Source: JAFGBN01 sp964394145 (lineage in GTDB: Bacteria > Chloroflexota > Dehalococcoidia > GIF9 > AB-539-J10). From it: a stretch of 16,436 nucleotides of DNA. The notes beneath the pieces are model-generated. The model searched no databases, was not told where the DNA came from, and saw only the letters and a list, made by a program, of their open reading frames with translations. Below are positions 5,623 through 13,025 of the stretch, in pieces; positions within the stretch are counted from its first letter, which is position 1, and each line of letters opens with the position of its first letter. The position numbers and the translations under genes were made by a program. The stretch lies in NCBI GenBank assembly GCA_964394145.1, contig CAYMVL010000009.1, positions 1 through 16,436 on the forward strand. The letters run 5' to 3'.

Positions 5623-7245
5623 ATGGCAAAACAGATTCTTTTTGGTGAAGATGCGAGGAGATCGTTAAAGAAAGGTGTGGACACTCTGAGCGAGGCGGTG
5701 AGGGTGACCCTGGGGCCACGAGGGCGCCCCGTAGCACTGGATAAGAAGTTTGGTGCCCCGACGGTTATCAATGATGGCGTTTCTATAGCCAAGGAAATAG
5801 AGCTACCCGACCCCTTTGAGAACATGGGGGTCCAGCTGGTAAAGCAGGCGTCGATCAAGACCAATGACCAGTGCGGGGATGGTACCAGCACTGCTACCAT
5901 ACTGGCTCAAGCTATCGTCAGCGAGGGTTTCAAGAACATCGCTGCAGGAGCTGACGCGATGGCTTTGAAGCACGGCATCGAGAAAGGTGTAGAAGCTGTA
6001 GTAGATGAGCTTAAGAGGATGTCGATACCGGTGGCTGGTAAGCAACAGGTAGCTCAAGTAGCTGCTATCTCAGCCATCGACCAGGAAGTTGGCGATTTGA
6101 TTGCCGACGTCATGGAAAAGGTGGGCAAAGATGGCGTTATCACTGTTGAGGAAGGCAAAGGACTCAAGTTTGAAACTGAGTTCGTCGAGGGTATGAAGTT
6201 CGATCGTGGCTATATAAGCCCCTACTTCATTACCAACGCGGAACAAATGAGGGTAGAGCTGGAAGACCCCTATATCCTCATTACTGACAAGAAAGTCTCG
6301 GCCATAAGTGATATCCTGCCTGCTCTGGAGAAGATGGTCCAGACTTCCAAGAATATCGTTATTATTGCCGAAGATGTGGAAGGTGAGCCTTTAGCCACGC
6401 TGGTGGTGAATAAGCTGAGGGGCAGTTTAAGCCCCCTGGCGGTTAAGGCGCCCGGCTTCGGCGACAGAAGAAAGGCCATGCTGCAGGATATAGCGGTTCT
6501 TACCGGAGGCAGGGTTATATCTGAGGAAGTGGGCCGGAAGTTGGACTCGGTGACTGTAGAGGACCTGGGGAGAGCCAGAAGGGTAGTGGCTGATAAGGAC
6601 AATACCACTATTGTTGAAGGTAAGGGTAAGACTGCAGATATTGAGGGTCGAATTAAACAAATCAGGTCCGAGATTGAGATAAGCACCTCGGACTATGATA
6701 AAGAGAAGCTGCAGGAACGATTGGCCAAACTGGCCGGCGGCGTGGCGGTGATTAAGGTGGGAGGAGCCACCGAGGTGGAACTTAAGGAGAAGAAGCACCG
6801 TGTAGAGGATGCGCTCTCGGCTACTCGTGCCGCTGTTGAGGAAGGCATCCTGCCCGGTGGAGGCGTTGCCCTGTTGAATGCTATATCTGCTCTGGATAAG
6901 GCTGGGCTGAAGGGCGATCAGGCTACAGGTGTGGCTATCCTGAGGCGGGCTTTGGAGGAGCCTATCAGGTGTATCGCTGGCAACAGTGGCAGAGAAGGCT
7001 CGGTAGTTGTGAACAGGGTTAAGGAAAGCCCAGTTGGCGTAGGCTATGATGCTCTTGCAGACGAATTAGATGTCAACATGGTGGAGAGGGGCATTATCGA
7101 CCCTCTCAAAGTGACCAGGTCTGCTCTGCAGAACGGAGCCAGCATCGCCACCATGATCCTTACCACTGAGTGTCTTGTAACCGACATTCCTGAGAAAGAG
7201 AAGATGCCGCCGATGCCACCCGGAGGCGGCTATCCTGAGTACTAG
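5623..7245 (+). CDS. groEL: Chaperonin GroEL (Cpn60)
   Basis: The 540-residue protein has all expected blocks: VRVTLGPRGRPVALDKKFGAPT (about 27-47), ND51G, the nucleotide-binding GDGTSTAT (85-92), the apical-domain KAPGFGDRRKAML, and RVEDALSATRAAVEEGILPGGG with the ATPase aspartate equivalent of E. coli D398. It is the double-ring ATP-dependent folding machine that works with GroES. Its similarity to Dehalococcoides GroEL is strong by eye (for example GVDTL near the start, NVVNKLRG- and ILPGGG-type blocks). The C-terminal tail is short, MPPMPPGGGYPEY, in place of long Gly-Gly-Met repeats. A GGAGG ribosome-binding site precedes the ATG, and a terminator follows the stop. Confidence 0.98.
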   Translation: MAKQILFGEDARRSLKKGVDTLSEAVRVTLGPRGRPVALDKKFGAPTVINDGVSIAKEIELPDPFENMGVQLVKQASIKTNDQCGDGTSTATILAQAIVSEGFKNIAAGADAMALKHGIEKGVEAVVDELKRMSIPVAGKQQVAQVAAISAIDQEVGDLIADVMEKVGKDGVITVEEGKGLKFETEFVEGMKFDRGYISPYFITNAEQMRVELEDPYILITDKKVSAISDILPALEKMVQTSKNIVIIAEDVEGEPLATLVVNKLRGSLSPLAVKAPGFGDRRKAMLQDIAVLTGGRVISEEVGRKLDSVTVEDLGRARRVVADKDNTTIVEGKGKTADIEGRIKQIRSEIEISTSDYDKEKLQERLAKLAGGVAVIKVGGATEVELKEKKHRVEDALSATRAAVEEGILPGGGVALLNAISALDKAGLKGDQATGVAILRRALEEPIRCIAGNSGREGSVVVNRVKESPVGVGYDALADELDVNMVERGIIDPLKVTRSALQNGASIATMILTTECLVTDIPEKEKMPPMPPGGGYPEY

Positions 7246-7270
7246 AAAGCAGTAGCAGGAAACTAAGAGA

Positions 7271-7304
7271 AGGAGCACCGCCTGAACAGGCGGTGCTCCT
7301 TTTT
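7271..7304 (+). terminator. Intrinsic terminator of groESL
   Basis: A perfect 14-bp GC-rich inverted repeat, arms 7271-7284 and 7287-7300 around AA, is followed directly by a T-run to 7304. It lies 25 nt after the groEL stop. On the opposite strand it follows the M16 peptidase stop by 7 nt but has only a weak T-rich tail there, so it may also serve that gene less efficiently. Confidence 0.95.
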
Positions 7305-7311
7305 CATGGTC

Positions 7312-8574
7312 TTAAATTATCAGTGATTGCCGCAGAGCTTCCTCTTCTTTGACCGGACCCACTACGGCCAAGCTAAGTTGCTCGGCCCTGAGCAGTTCCC
7401 CGGCTAGAGCGACCAGCTCGTCAGCACTAACGGCATCGATTATGGAAATAACCTCATCTACCGTGATGATCTGCCGCCTCAGTATTTCCTGGCTGCCCAG
7501 CCATAAGGTCGTATTCTGACTGTCTTCAAGCCGCAGTTGCAGCCTCCCCTTCAGTAATTCCTTGGCTCTGTTTAGCTCGTCTGGCGTGATTCCCTGCTTG
7601 AGCTTGGATAGCTCATCCAGGATTGCACTGACGGCGGTTTGCAGTTTGTCGGGGTCGACACCGGCAGAGACAGTAAGCGATCCTGAACTGAGAAAATGGT
7701 CCGTGTAGCTGTGGATATCATAAGCCAGTCCCCTGTGCTCCCGAATCTCTATGAACAGACGGCTGCTCATCCCCCCGCCAAGCACGGTGTTGAGCACGTC
7801 AATGGCGTAGCGCTTCGGATGGGAGTAAGAAAAGCCGCGGACGGCGAGGCAAAGATGTGCCTGCTCGCTGTCTCGAGGCTCGACCCGTAATCTGGCTGCT
7901 GTCTGTTTGTCGTCGGTCATGTAGCCTGTAGCCAGTTCCCGATCTGTCCATTCATTGAATAGCGCCTCAATTTGAGCTGTGGCCCTATCATGTTCTATAT
8001 TCCCGGCCACACTGACGACAGCGTTACCGGGGAGATAGCGGCGGGCGATATAATTCAACAATTGCTCCCTGGTTATCGAGCTTACGCTGTCTTTATCTCC
8101 AGCCACTTCGCGTCCCAATGGCTGCTCCGGCCATATTAGCTCATCTATGAGCATATTCACCCTCTGCTGGGGAATATCCAGGTTCATGTTTATTTCCTCT
8201 ATGATGACCTTGCGTTCCTGCTCCATTTCCTTGCTATCGAAGCGGGAATGGAGCAACAGGTCGTGCAGCACATCCAGGGCGATATCGAAATGGGAGCTGG
8301 CTACCTTACACCAAAAAATGGTTAGCTCCTTATCAGTGCTGGCGTTAATCAGTCCCCCGACACCCTCAATATCCTGGGTTATTTCCTTGGCTGTGGGGCG
8401 TCGCTCTGTGCCTTTAAAATACAGATGCTCGGCGAAATGAGAGATACCTGCTTCTGCCTGGTTTTCATAACAGGAGCCCGTGCCCACCAGGATAGCGATG
8501 GATACTGAGCGGCTGTGAGGCATAGGGCTGGTGATAATCGTTAGCCTGTTATCGAGTACAACTTTATTATACAT
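7312..8574 (-). CDS. M16 family zinc metallopeptidase (insulinase/processing-peptidase type)
   Basis: The 420-residue protein carries the inverted zinc motif HFAEHLYFKGT (HxxEH at 46-50) with the third ligand E126 in RKVIIEEI, the spacing expected for M16B. The second half (about 165-345) has the family's RRYLPGNAVVSVAGN and LGGGMSSRLFIEIREHRGLAYDI blocks. No signal peptide is seen, so it probably acts in the cytoplasm or at the membrane. M16 enzymes form clam-shell chambers that degrade short peptides. The gene lies 33 nt after the NfeD-like gene in the same orientation, likely the same transcript. No clear Shine-Dalgarno sequence precedes the ATG. The start MYNKVVLDNRLTI matches relatives (MY.K..LDNGL). 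Confidence 0.93.
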   Translation of the reverse strand: MYNKVVLDNRLTIITSPMPHSRSVSIAILVGTGSCYENQAEAGISHFAEHLYFKGTERRPTAKEITQDIEGVGGLINASTDKELTIFWCKVASSHFDIALDVLHDLLLHSRFDSKEMEQERKVIIEEINMNLDIPQQRVNMLIDELIWPEQPLGREVAGDKDSVSSITREQLLNYIARRYLPGNAVVSVAGNIEHDRATAQIEALFNEWTDRELATGYMTDDKQTAARLRVEPRDSEQAHLCLAVRGFSYSHPKRYAIDVLNTVLGGGMSSRLFIEIREHRGLAYDIHSYTDHFLSSGSLTVSAGVDPDKLQTAVSAILDELSKLKQGITPDELNRAKELLKGRLQLRLEDSQNTTLWLGSQEILRRQIITVDEVISIIDAVSADELVALAGELLRAEQLSLAVVGPVKEEEALRQSLII

Positions 8575-8607
8575 GGTTGCTAATTTTACTTTGGCTGCGG
8601 ACTTCCG

Positions 8608-9069
8608 TCAATTAAGCGTGCGGCGCCTGACCTTCAACGTTAGCCCATCCAGCCCCAGGATTTCCACAGTCTCATCAGCTCCTATGTTGTCACTGACCGA
8701 TTTTGCGCTCCAGCACTCGCCATTTACCATAATGGTTCCTGCAGGGGTCAGCGGTTTAACCACAGTACCCTGTATGCCTATCATTGCCTCTGGCCCTGTA
8801 AGCGGCCTCTTATGAAGGCCGGGTATGACAGCCCTGTGTATCAGGAATACGAGAGTACCAACTACAAGCGCTGCGGCAATGGTAATCGGCAAAGGGATTT
8901 GTACCTTGAGAAATTTCAATATCAGTATAACCAATAGAAATACCACGATGTCGTCCAGCAGCAGCGCGAGGACTCTAAGCCAGTCAGAGCCGATTCTCTT
9001 GATAACCGCGGTATTAAGTCTCCTGCACATCGAAGTGGACTGCGTAATGCCGGTAAGGAAATGGCCCAT
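8608..9069 (-). CDS. NfeD-like membrane protein, short form
   Basis: The 153-residue product has two membrane helices (about 33-54 and 61-79) followed by a soluble OB-fold domain (97-150) with the NfeD pattern GTVVKPLTPAGTIMVNGECWSAKS and a final LDGLTLKVRR strand. Short NfeD proteins lack the ClpP-like protease domain of the long form. They usually act with stomatin or other membrane proteases. No stomatin gene is adjacent; instead an M16 peptidase follows. The N-terminal 25 residues are unusual and the start has no Shine-Dalgarno sequence, so an internal start such as M14 is possible. A TATAAT box lies 14 nt upstream of the chosen ATG. Confidence 0.8.
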   Translation of the reverse strand: MGHFLTGITQSTSMCRRLNTAVIKRIGSDWLRVLALLLDDIVVFLLVILILKFLKVQIPLPITIAAALVVGTLVFLIHRAVIPGLHKRPLTGPEAMIGIQGTVVKPLTPAGTIMVNGECWSAKSVSDNIGADETVEILGLDGLTLKVRRRTLN

Positions 9070-9083
9070 TCATTTTGTAGCTG

Positions 9084-9089
9084 ATTATA
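9084..9089 (-). promoter_or_regulatory. -10 box upstream of the NfeD-like gene
   Basis: A perfect TATAAT on the minus strand lies 14 nt before the NfeD-like start, which would give a 5' leader of roughly 8 nt. No recognisable -35 sequence is found 16-18 nt upstream, so the call rests on the -10 hexamer and its position. Confidence 0.4.
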
Positions 9090-9210
9090 CCTCGTTCCCG
9101 TTTGACTTCGCTAAGGCCGGGCTTCGCCTTTGCCAGCAGCCTCTGCTGTCACTCATCTGGCGGATTCGGACGGCTGGGTTAGCGCTGTCTTGCTTTCCCG
9201 GGTTTGAGCT

Positions 9211-9238
9211 TTGCCGTTAATGGAGGATGGTTTATAAT
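9211..9238 (+). promoter_or_regulatory. Promoter of the nfi-prfB operon
   Basis: TTGCCG (9211-9216, 4 of 6) and a perfect TATAAT (9233-9238) are separated by 16 nt. The predicted start at about 9245 is 2 nt from the nfi ATG, so the first gene would be read from a leaderless message. A CAGCAG-CCT-CTGCTG palindrome (9134-9148) lies upstream in the divergent region and could bind a regulator. Confidence 0.6.
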
Positions 9239-9246
9239 TCTACCGT

Positions 9247-9948
9247 ATGGAGATAAACAGGTTGCATGAATGGCAGATGGACTTGAAGCAGGCCAGTGAG
9301 TTGCAGCTTAGCCTGGCGGGCAGAGTCGTGACCACGAATGAGGGGATTGCCCCGCACCTTATTGCTGGCGTTGATATTTCCTGCGGAAACTCCCAGAGGC
9401 TCGCTGTGGCAGCCATAGTAGTCCTGAGCTACCCTGAGCTGGAATTAGTGGAAGTCAAGACTGCTGAAGGCAGGCTTCGCTTGCCTTATGTAGCTGGATT
9501 TCTCTCGTTTCGAGAATGCCCCCTGATTCTGGATGCCTGCGAAAAACTGCGCAACACCCCGGACCTGATTCTGGTTGACGGGCAGGGCATAGCTCATCCC
9601 AGGCGACTGGGGCTCGCCTCACACCTGGGTCTTTTTCTTGACATAGCTACCATAGGTTGTGCCAAATCTATCCTTTGTGGTAAACATGACCGGTTGGGAG
9701 ATAGCGCCGGTTCCCATGCCGAGCTGCTTGATAATGGCGAGCTTATCGGGGCTGCCTTGAGAACCAGGGCCGGCGTTAAACCGATATACGTCTCCGTGGG
9801 TCACAAGATTGACCTTGCTTCCGCTCTGGACTGGGTGATGAGGTGCTGTCGGGGCTATCGTTTGCCTGAGCCCACCCGGCTGGCTCACTCTGCCGCCGGG
9901 GGCAAGCTGGCCTCTCAACCGGGTTACCGGGAGGAATTATTTAGCTAA
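9247..9948 (+). CDS. nfi: Endonuclease V (deoxyinosine 3'-endonuclease)
   Basis: The 233-residue protein aligns along its length with Thermotoga maritima endonuclease V. Visible active-site residues are D43 in AGVDIS, E90 in FLSFRECP, D111 in LVDGQG, H117 in AHPRRLG and K140 in IGCAKS. The C-terminus has GYRLPEPTRLAH. The enzyme cuts the second phosphodiester bond 3' of deoxyinosine and starts repair of deaminated adenine. The ATG at 9247 is favoured over the internal M11 because MEINRLHEWQ matches the T. maritima N-terminus (MDYRQLHRWD). The gene heads a run with prfB (20 nt gap). The 8-nt distance from the -10 box suggests leaderless translation. Confidence 0.96.
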   Translation: MEINRLHEWQMDLKQASELQLSLAGRVVTTNEGIAPHLIAGVDISCGNSQRLAVAAIVVLSYPELELVEVKTAEGRLRLPYVAGFLSFRECPLILDACEKLRNTPDLILVDGQGIAHPRRLGLASHLGLFLDIATIGCAKSILCGKHDRLGDSAGSHAELLDNGELIGAALRTRAGVKPIYVSVGHKIDLASALDWVMRCCRGYRLPEPTRLAHSAAGGKLASQPGYREELFS

Positions 9949-9968
9949 AGTGTAAAGGTGGTATCAAA

Positions 9969-11073
9969 ATGCAAGAGGAGAAGGAAAGCCTGGAAGCTTT
10001 ACAGCGTCGAATTTCAGAAATAATGGTGCATCTTTGACATCCCAAGCAGAGAGCGGGAAATAGCTGAGATAGAGGCGGAGTCAGCCAGCCCCGATTTCTG
10101 GCAGGACCCTTCCCGGGCTCAAGCTGTCATGCGCCAGCTCAGCGTAAAGAAAGATTTGGTTGCTGCCTGGAGCCAGTTAGAGAAGGAAACGGCCGAGCTC
10201 TATGATATGACTATTCTGGCTATCGAGGAAGAGGACTCATCGCTTGAGGCAGAGATAAAAGCGGGGCTTAAAAGATTGGGCTCCCGGTTTGAAGAGCTCG
10301 AAACCCGGCTGATTCTGGCCGGTGAGTATGATGGCCGGAATGCTATGCTTGCCCTCCATGCCGGTGCTGGCGGTACTGAGTCACAGGATTGGGCCAGTAT
10401 GCTGCTGCGCATGTACCTCAGGTGGGCTGAGCGGCATGGCTATGAAGCGGATATCCTGGACAGCTCACCCGGAGAGGAAGCAGGAATCAAGAGCGCTATC
10501 GTGGAGATTAAAGGTGATTATGCCTACGGCTACCTTAAGTGCGAGCACGGGGTGCACAGGCTGGTGCGGCTGTCCCCTTTCGACGCCGACCACGCCCGGC
10601 ATACATCTTTTGCTCTGGTAGAGGTCCTTCCTGAGGCCGATGTAGCCCAGGATATCAAGGTCAACCCGGAGGACTTGCGCATAGATACCTTCAGGTCCAG
10701 CGGTCCCGGCGGGCAGCATATGCAGAAGACGAGCAGCGCCGTCAGGGTGACGCACCTGCCTACTGGCCTTGTGGCCACCTGCCAGAATGAGAGGTCTCAG
10801 CATCAAAATAAGGAGGCGGCTTTGACAATCCTGTATGCACGCCTTCTTGAAAATAAGCGGCTGGAAGACGAGAAGGAAAGGGTCAGGCTTAAGGGAGAGC
10901 GTGTAGAAGCGGGCTGGGGCAACCAGATAAGGAGCTATGTGCTCCACCCTTACAAAATGGTGAAAGACCATCGTACAGATTACGAAGTAGCTAACGCCGA
11001 GGCTGTACTGGAGGGGGACCTGGACGGCTTTATTAGCTCTTGTCTTCATTCTAAAGTGACAGGCAGTAAATGA
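9969..11073 (+). CDS. prfB: Peptide chain release factor 2, with programmed +1 frameshift
   Basis: Release factor 2 recognises UGA and UAA stop codons and triggers peptide release on the ribosome. Translation starts at ATG 9969 (ribosome-binding AAAGGTGG), runs 22 codons to CTT followed by an in-frame TGA at 10035-10037, then shifts +1 to GAC at 10036. The full product is 367 residues, the normal RF2 length. Codon-recognition motif SPF is at 202-204 and the catalytic GGQ at 247-249 within GPGGQHMQKTSSAVRVTHLPTG. A frame read without the shift would start only at 10129 and lose the N-terminal helices. The stop overlaps the next start as ATGA. Confidence 0.96.
10026..10038 (+). other. prfB autoregulatory +1 frameshift site
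   Basis: The slippery CTT-TGA-C occupies 10032-10038, as in classical prfB. Three nucleotides before CTT lies GGTG (10025-10028), a weak Shine-Dalgarno-like stretch in place of the usual AGGGGG. Low RF2 slows termination at this UGA and allows the shift, so RF2 controls its own synthesis. The mechanism is established for the family; the weaker internal site is seen here. Confidence 0.93.
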
Positions 11074-12338
11074 TTAAGCATATTCTGGCGCTGGGTCTAA
11101 CTTTCATCCTGCTAGTGACGCCCTCCGTTGCCGTAGCCGATAACGGAATCTCGATCCTGAATACGAGTGTAGACGTGCATTTTCCCGATGAGCTTGTTTT
11201 CCGACTTGAGGCTGAGAGCCCTGCCGATATCGTTGATGCCCGCCTTAATTATCAGGTGGACAAGATGAAATACGCTCAGGTTACCAGCGAGGGCTGGCCT
11301 GATTTTGCCGCGGCAGTGAGGATAGAAACGAGCTGGACCTGGGACATGAGAAGGGCCAGTTTGCCTCCAGGTGCGACTATAACTTACTGGTGGACGGTTG
11401 AGGATGCCGGGGGGAGGACGGAGGCAAGCCCAGCGTCCACGGTGCATTTTGATGACCCGAACTACAAATGGCAGGCTCTGACCGAAGCAGTACCCGCTGA
11501 AGGGTCCGGTATTGGTGGGGCTGAGGCTGGCGAGCTGACTATCTTCTGGTACGAAGGTGATGAATCCTTTGCCCGGGAACTTATGGCCGCTGGACAGGAA
11601 GGGCTTGGCAGGTTGAGCCGAAATATCGGCACCTATCCTGAGAGGCCTATCAAGATATATATCTATGCCTCAGCCCAGGACTTGCGCAGGGCAATGGTCT
11701 TCCCTATGGAGTGGACTGGAGGGGTCGCCTTCACCGAGTTTGGCATAATCGCCATCGGTATTTCGCCCGGCACACTTGACTGGGGCAAAAGGGCTCTGGT
11801 TCATGAGTTGACGCATCTGGTTGTTCATCAGGCAGTCTTCAGCCCTTATGGTGTGTTACCAACCTGGCTGGATGAAGGCCTGGCTATGTATAACGAAGGT
11901 GAGCTTGAGCCCTATTTTGCCTCTTACCTGGAGAACGCCATCTCGGCTAATGGACTCCTCTCGGTGCGCAGCCTGTGCAGTCCTTTCTCTGCTGAAACTG
12001 CCAGGGCTTTGCTTTCGTATGCCCAGAGCTATAGCCTGGTGGAATATCTGCTGAATACCTACGGACAGGGTAAAATGCTCAACTTGTTAAGCCTGTTCAA
12101 GCATGGCAGCACCTACGATGAAGCCCTGATGGAAATCTACGGATTTGATATAGACGGGCTTGACAGCCGCTGGAGGCAAAACCTGACAAGTCCTGCTGTC
12201 ACCGTATCGTTTCGCCCGCAATCTCAGCGCGGTTTCTCCGCGTTATTATCGGCACTGGTTTCTACCTTCGCCTCGGTGCTGGAGGGAGTCCCGTGGCAGG
12301 GTTTCTGCAGCAGGGCCTATTCAGGAGGCCGGCTGTGA
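11070..12338 (+). CDS. Secreted gluzincin-like metallopeptidase (peptidase MA family)
   Basis: The 422-residue protein starts with a Sec signal peptide (hydrophobic 5-22, likely cleavage after AVA at 23). Residues 25-135 form a beta-rich region. The metal site is HELTH (245-249) with the third ligand E269 in TWLDEGLAMY, the gluzincin pattern of peptidase MA-like proteins (PF13485 type). The C-terminus has a moderately hydrophobic stretch (GFSALLSALVSTFASVLEGV), weaker than the C-terminal membrane anchor I would expect in relatives. The substrate is unknown; it would act outside the cytoplasmic membrane. The start ATG overlaps the prfB stop and its own stop overlaps the radC GTG start, so translation is probably coupled on both sides. 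Confidence 0.85.
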   Translation: MIKHILALGLTFILLVTPSVAVADNGISILNTSVDVHFPDELVFRLEAESPADIVDARLNYQVDKMKYAQVTSEGWPDFAAAVRIETSWTWDMRRASLPPGATITYWWTVEDAGGRTEASPASTVHFDDPNYKWQALTEAVPAEGSGIGGAEAGELTIFWYEGDESFARELMAAGQEGLGRLSRNIGTYPERPIKIYIYASAQDLRRAMVFPMEWTGGVAFTEFGIIAIGISPGTLDWGKRALVHELTHLVVHQAVFSPYGVLPTWLDEGLAMYNEGELEPYFASYLENAISANGLLSVRSLCSPFSAETARALLSYAQSYSLVEYLLNTYGQGKMLNLLSLFKHGSTYDEALMEIYGFDIDGLDSRWRQNLTSPAVTVSFRPQSQRGFSALLSALVSTFASVLEGVPWQGFCSRAYSGGRL

Positions 12339-13024
12339 AGGACTCATTCACCGTGCATGATTTGCCGCTTGATGAGCGCCCCAGGGAAAGGCTGTTCAAA
12401 CTGGGAAGCGAAGCCCTTTCTGCCCAGGAGGTCCTGGCTCTGATTTTAGGCCGGGGAATTAAGGGCGAGTCCGTTATGATAAGCGCACAGAGGCTATTGA
12501 GCAGATTCGGCAATCTTAAAGGAGTTGCCGGTGCCTCGGTGGAGGAGCTGAGTGAAATAAGGGGCATCGGTCTGGCCAAAGCAGCCCAGATTAAGGCTGC
12601 GGCAGAGCTGGGCAGACGACTGGAAAGCCCTGTGGAGGAGAGCGGGAAGCTGGCGATCAAGTCGCCGGAGGATGTGGCCAGCATGGTCAGGAGCCGTTTG
12701 AAGGGAAAGAAGAAGGAGCATTTCCTGGTTCTCTGCCTGGATACCAGAAACCGCGTGACAGGTATCAGGCAGGTCTCTGTGGGCAGTCTGGACAGCAGCA
12801 TAGTACATCCCCGCGAGGTATTTAAGGAGGCCATTTCCTCCAGCGCGGCCTCGGTAATCTTCGTTCACAATCACCCTTCGGGCAATCCTGAGCCGTCGAA
12901 GGAAGATGTAGAGTTGACCAGGCGATTAGCCAAGGCTGGCGAAATAGTAGGTATCGATGTTCTGGATCATATTATCGTCTGCGACAGGACTCATGTGAGC
13001 CTTAAAGCCAGGGGTCTGTTCTAA
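12335..13024 (+). CDS. radC: RadC family JAB/MPN-domain protein
   Basis: With a GTG start at 12335 the product is 229 residues, the usual size. It opens with KDSFTVHDLPLDERPRERL, typical of RadC, has a helix-hairpin-helix at about 72-95 (LSEIRGIGLAKAAQIKAAAELG), and a JAMM metal motif H178-N-H180-PSGNP with D191 ten residues later. The protein was once linked to DNA repair, but its function is unsettled; the fold is that of metal-dependent isopeptidases. The GTG start is preferred to the ATG at 12293 because AGGAGG lies 6 nt ahead of it and it overlaps the previous stop as GTGA. The substrate-binding protein starts 1 nt after its stop. Confidence 0.95.
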   Translation: MKDSFTVHDLPLDERPRERLFKLGSEALSAQEVLALILGRGIKGESVMISAQRLLSRFGNLKGVAGASVEELSEIRGIGLAKAAQIKAAAELGRRLESPVEESGKLAIKSPEDVASMVRSRLKGKKKEHFLVLCLDTRNRVTGIRQVSVGSLDSSIVHPREVFKEAISSSAASVIFVHNHPSGNPEPSKEDVELTRRLAKAGEIVGIDVLDHIIVCDRTHVSLKARGLF

Positions 13025-13025
13025 C

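Noticed and set aside
8566..8571. TATAAT on the minus strand just after the M16 start codon
   Set aside because: It lies inside the coding start (codons 2-3) and has no -35 partner; the match is probably chance from the Y-N-K codons.
10465..11049. 194-codon minus-strand ORF
   Set aside because: It is the antisense shadow of the GGQ-containing part of prfB.
12293..12334. In-frame ATG extending RadC by 14 residues
   Set aside because: The GTG at 12335 has AGGAGG at 6-nt spacing, overlaps the previous stop as GTGA and gives the family's usual N-terminus.
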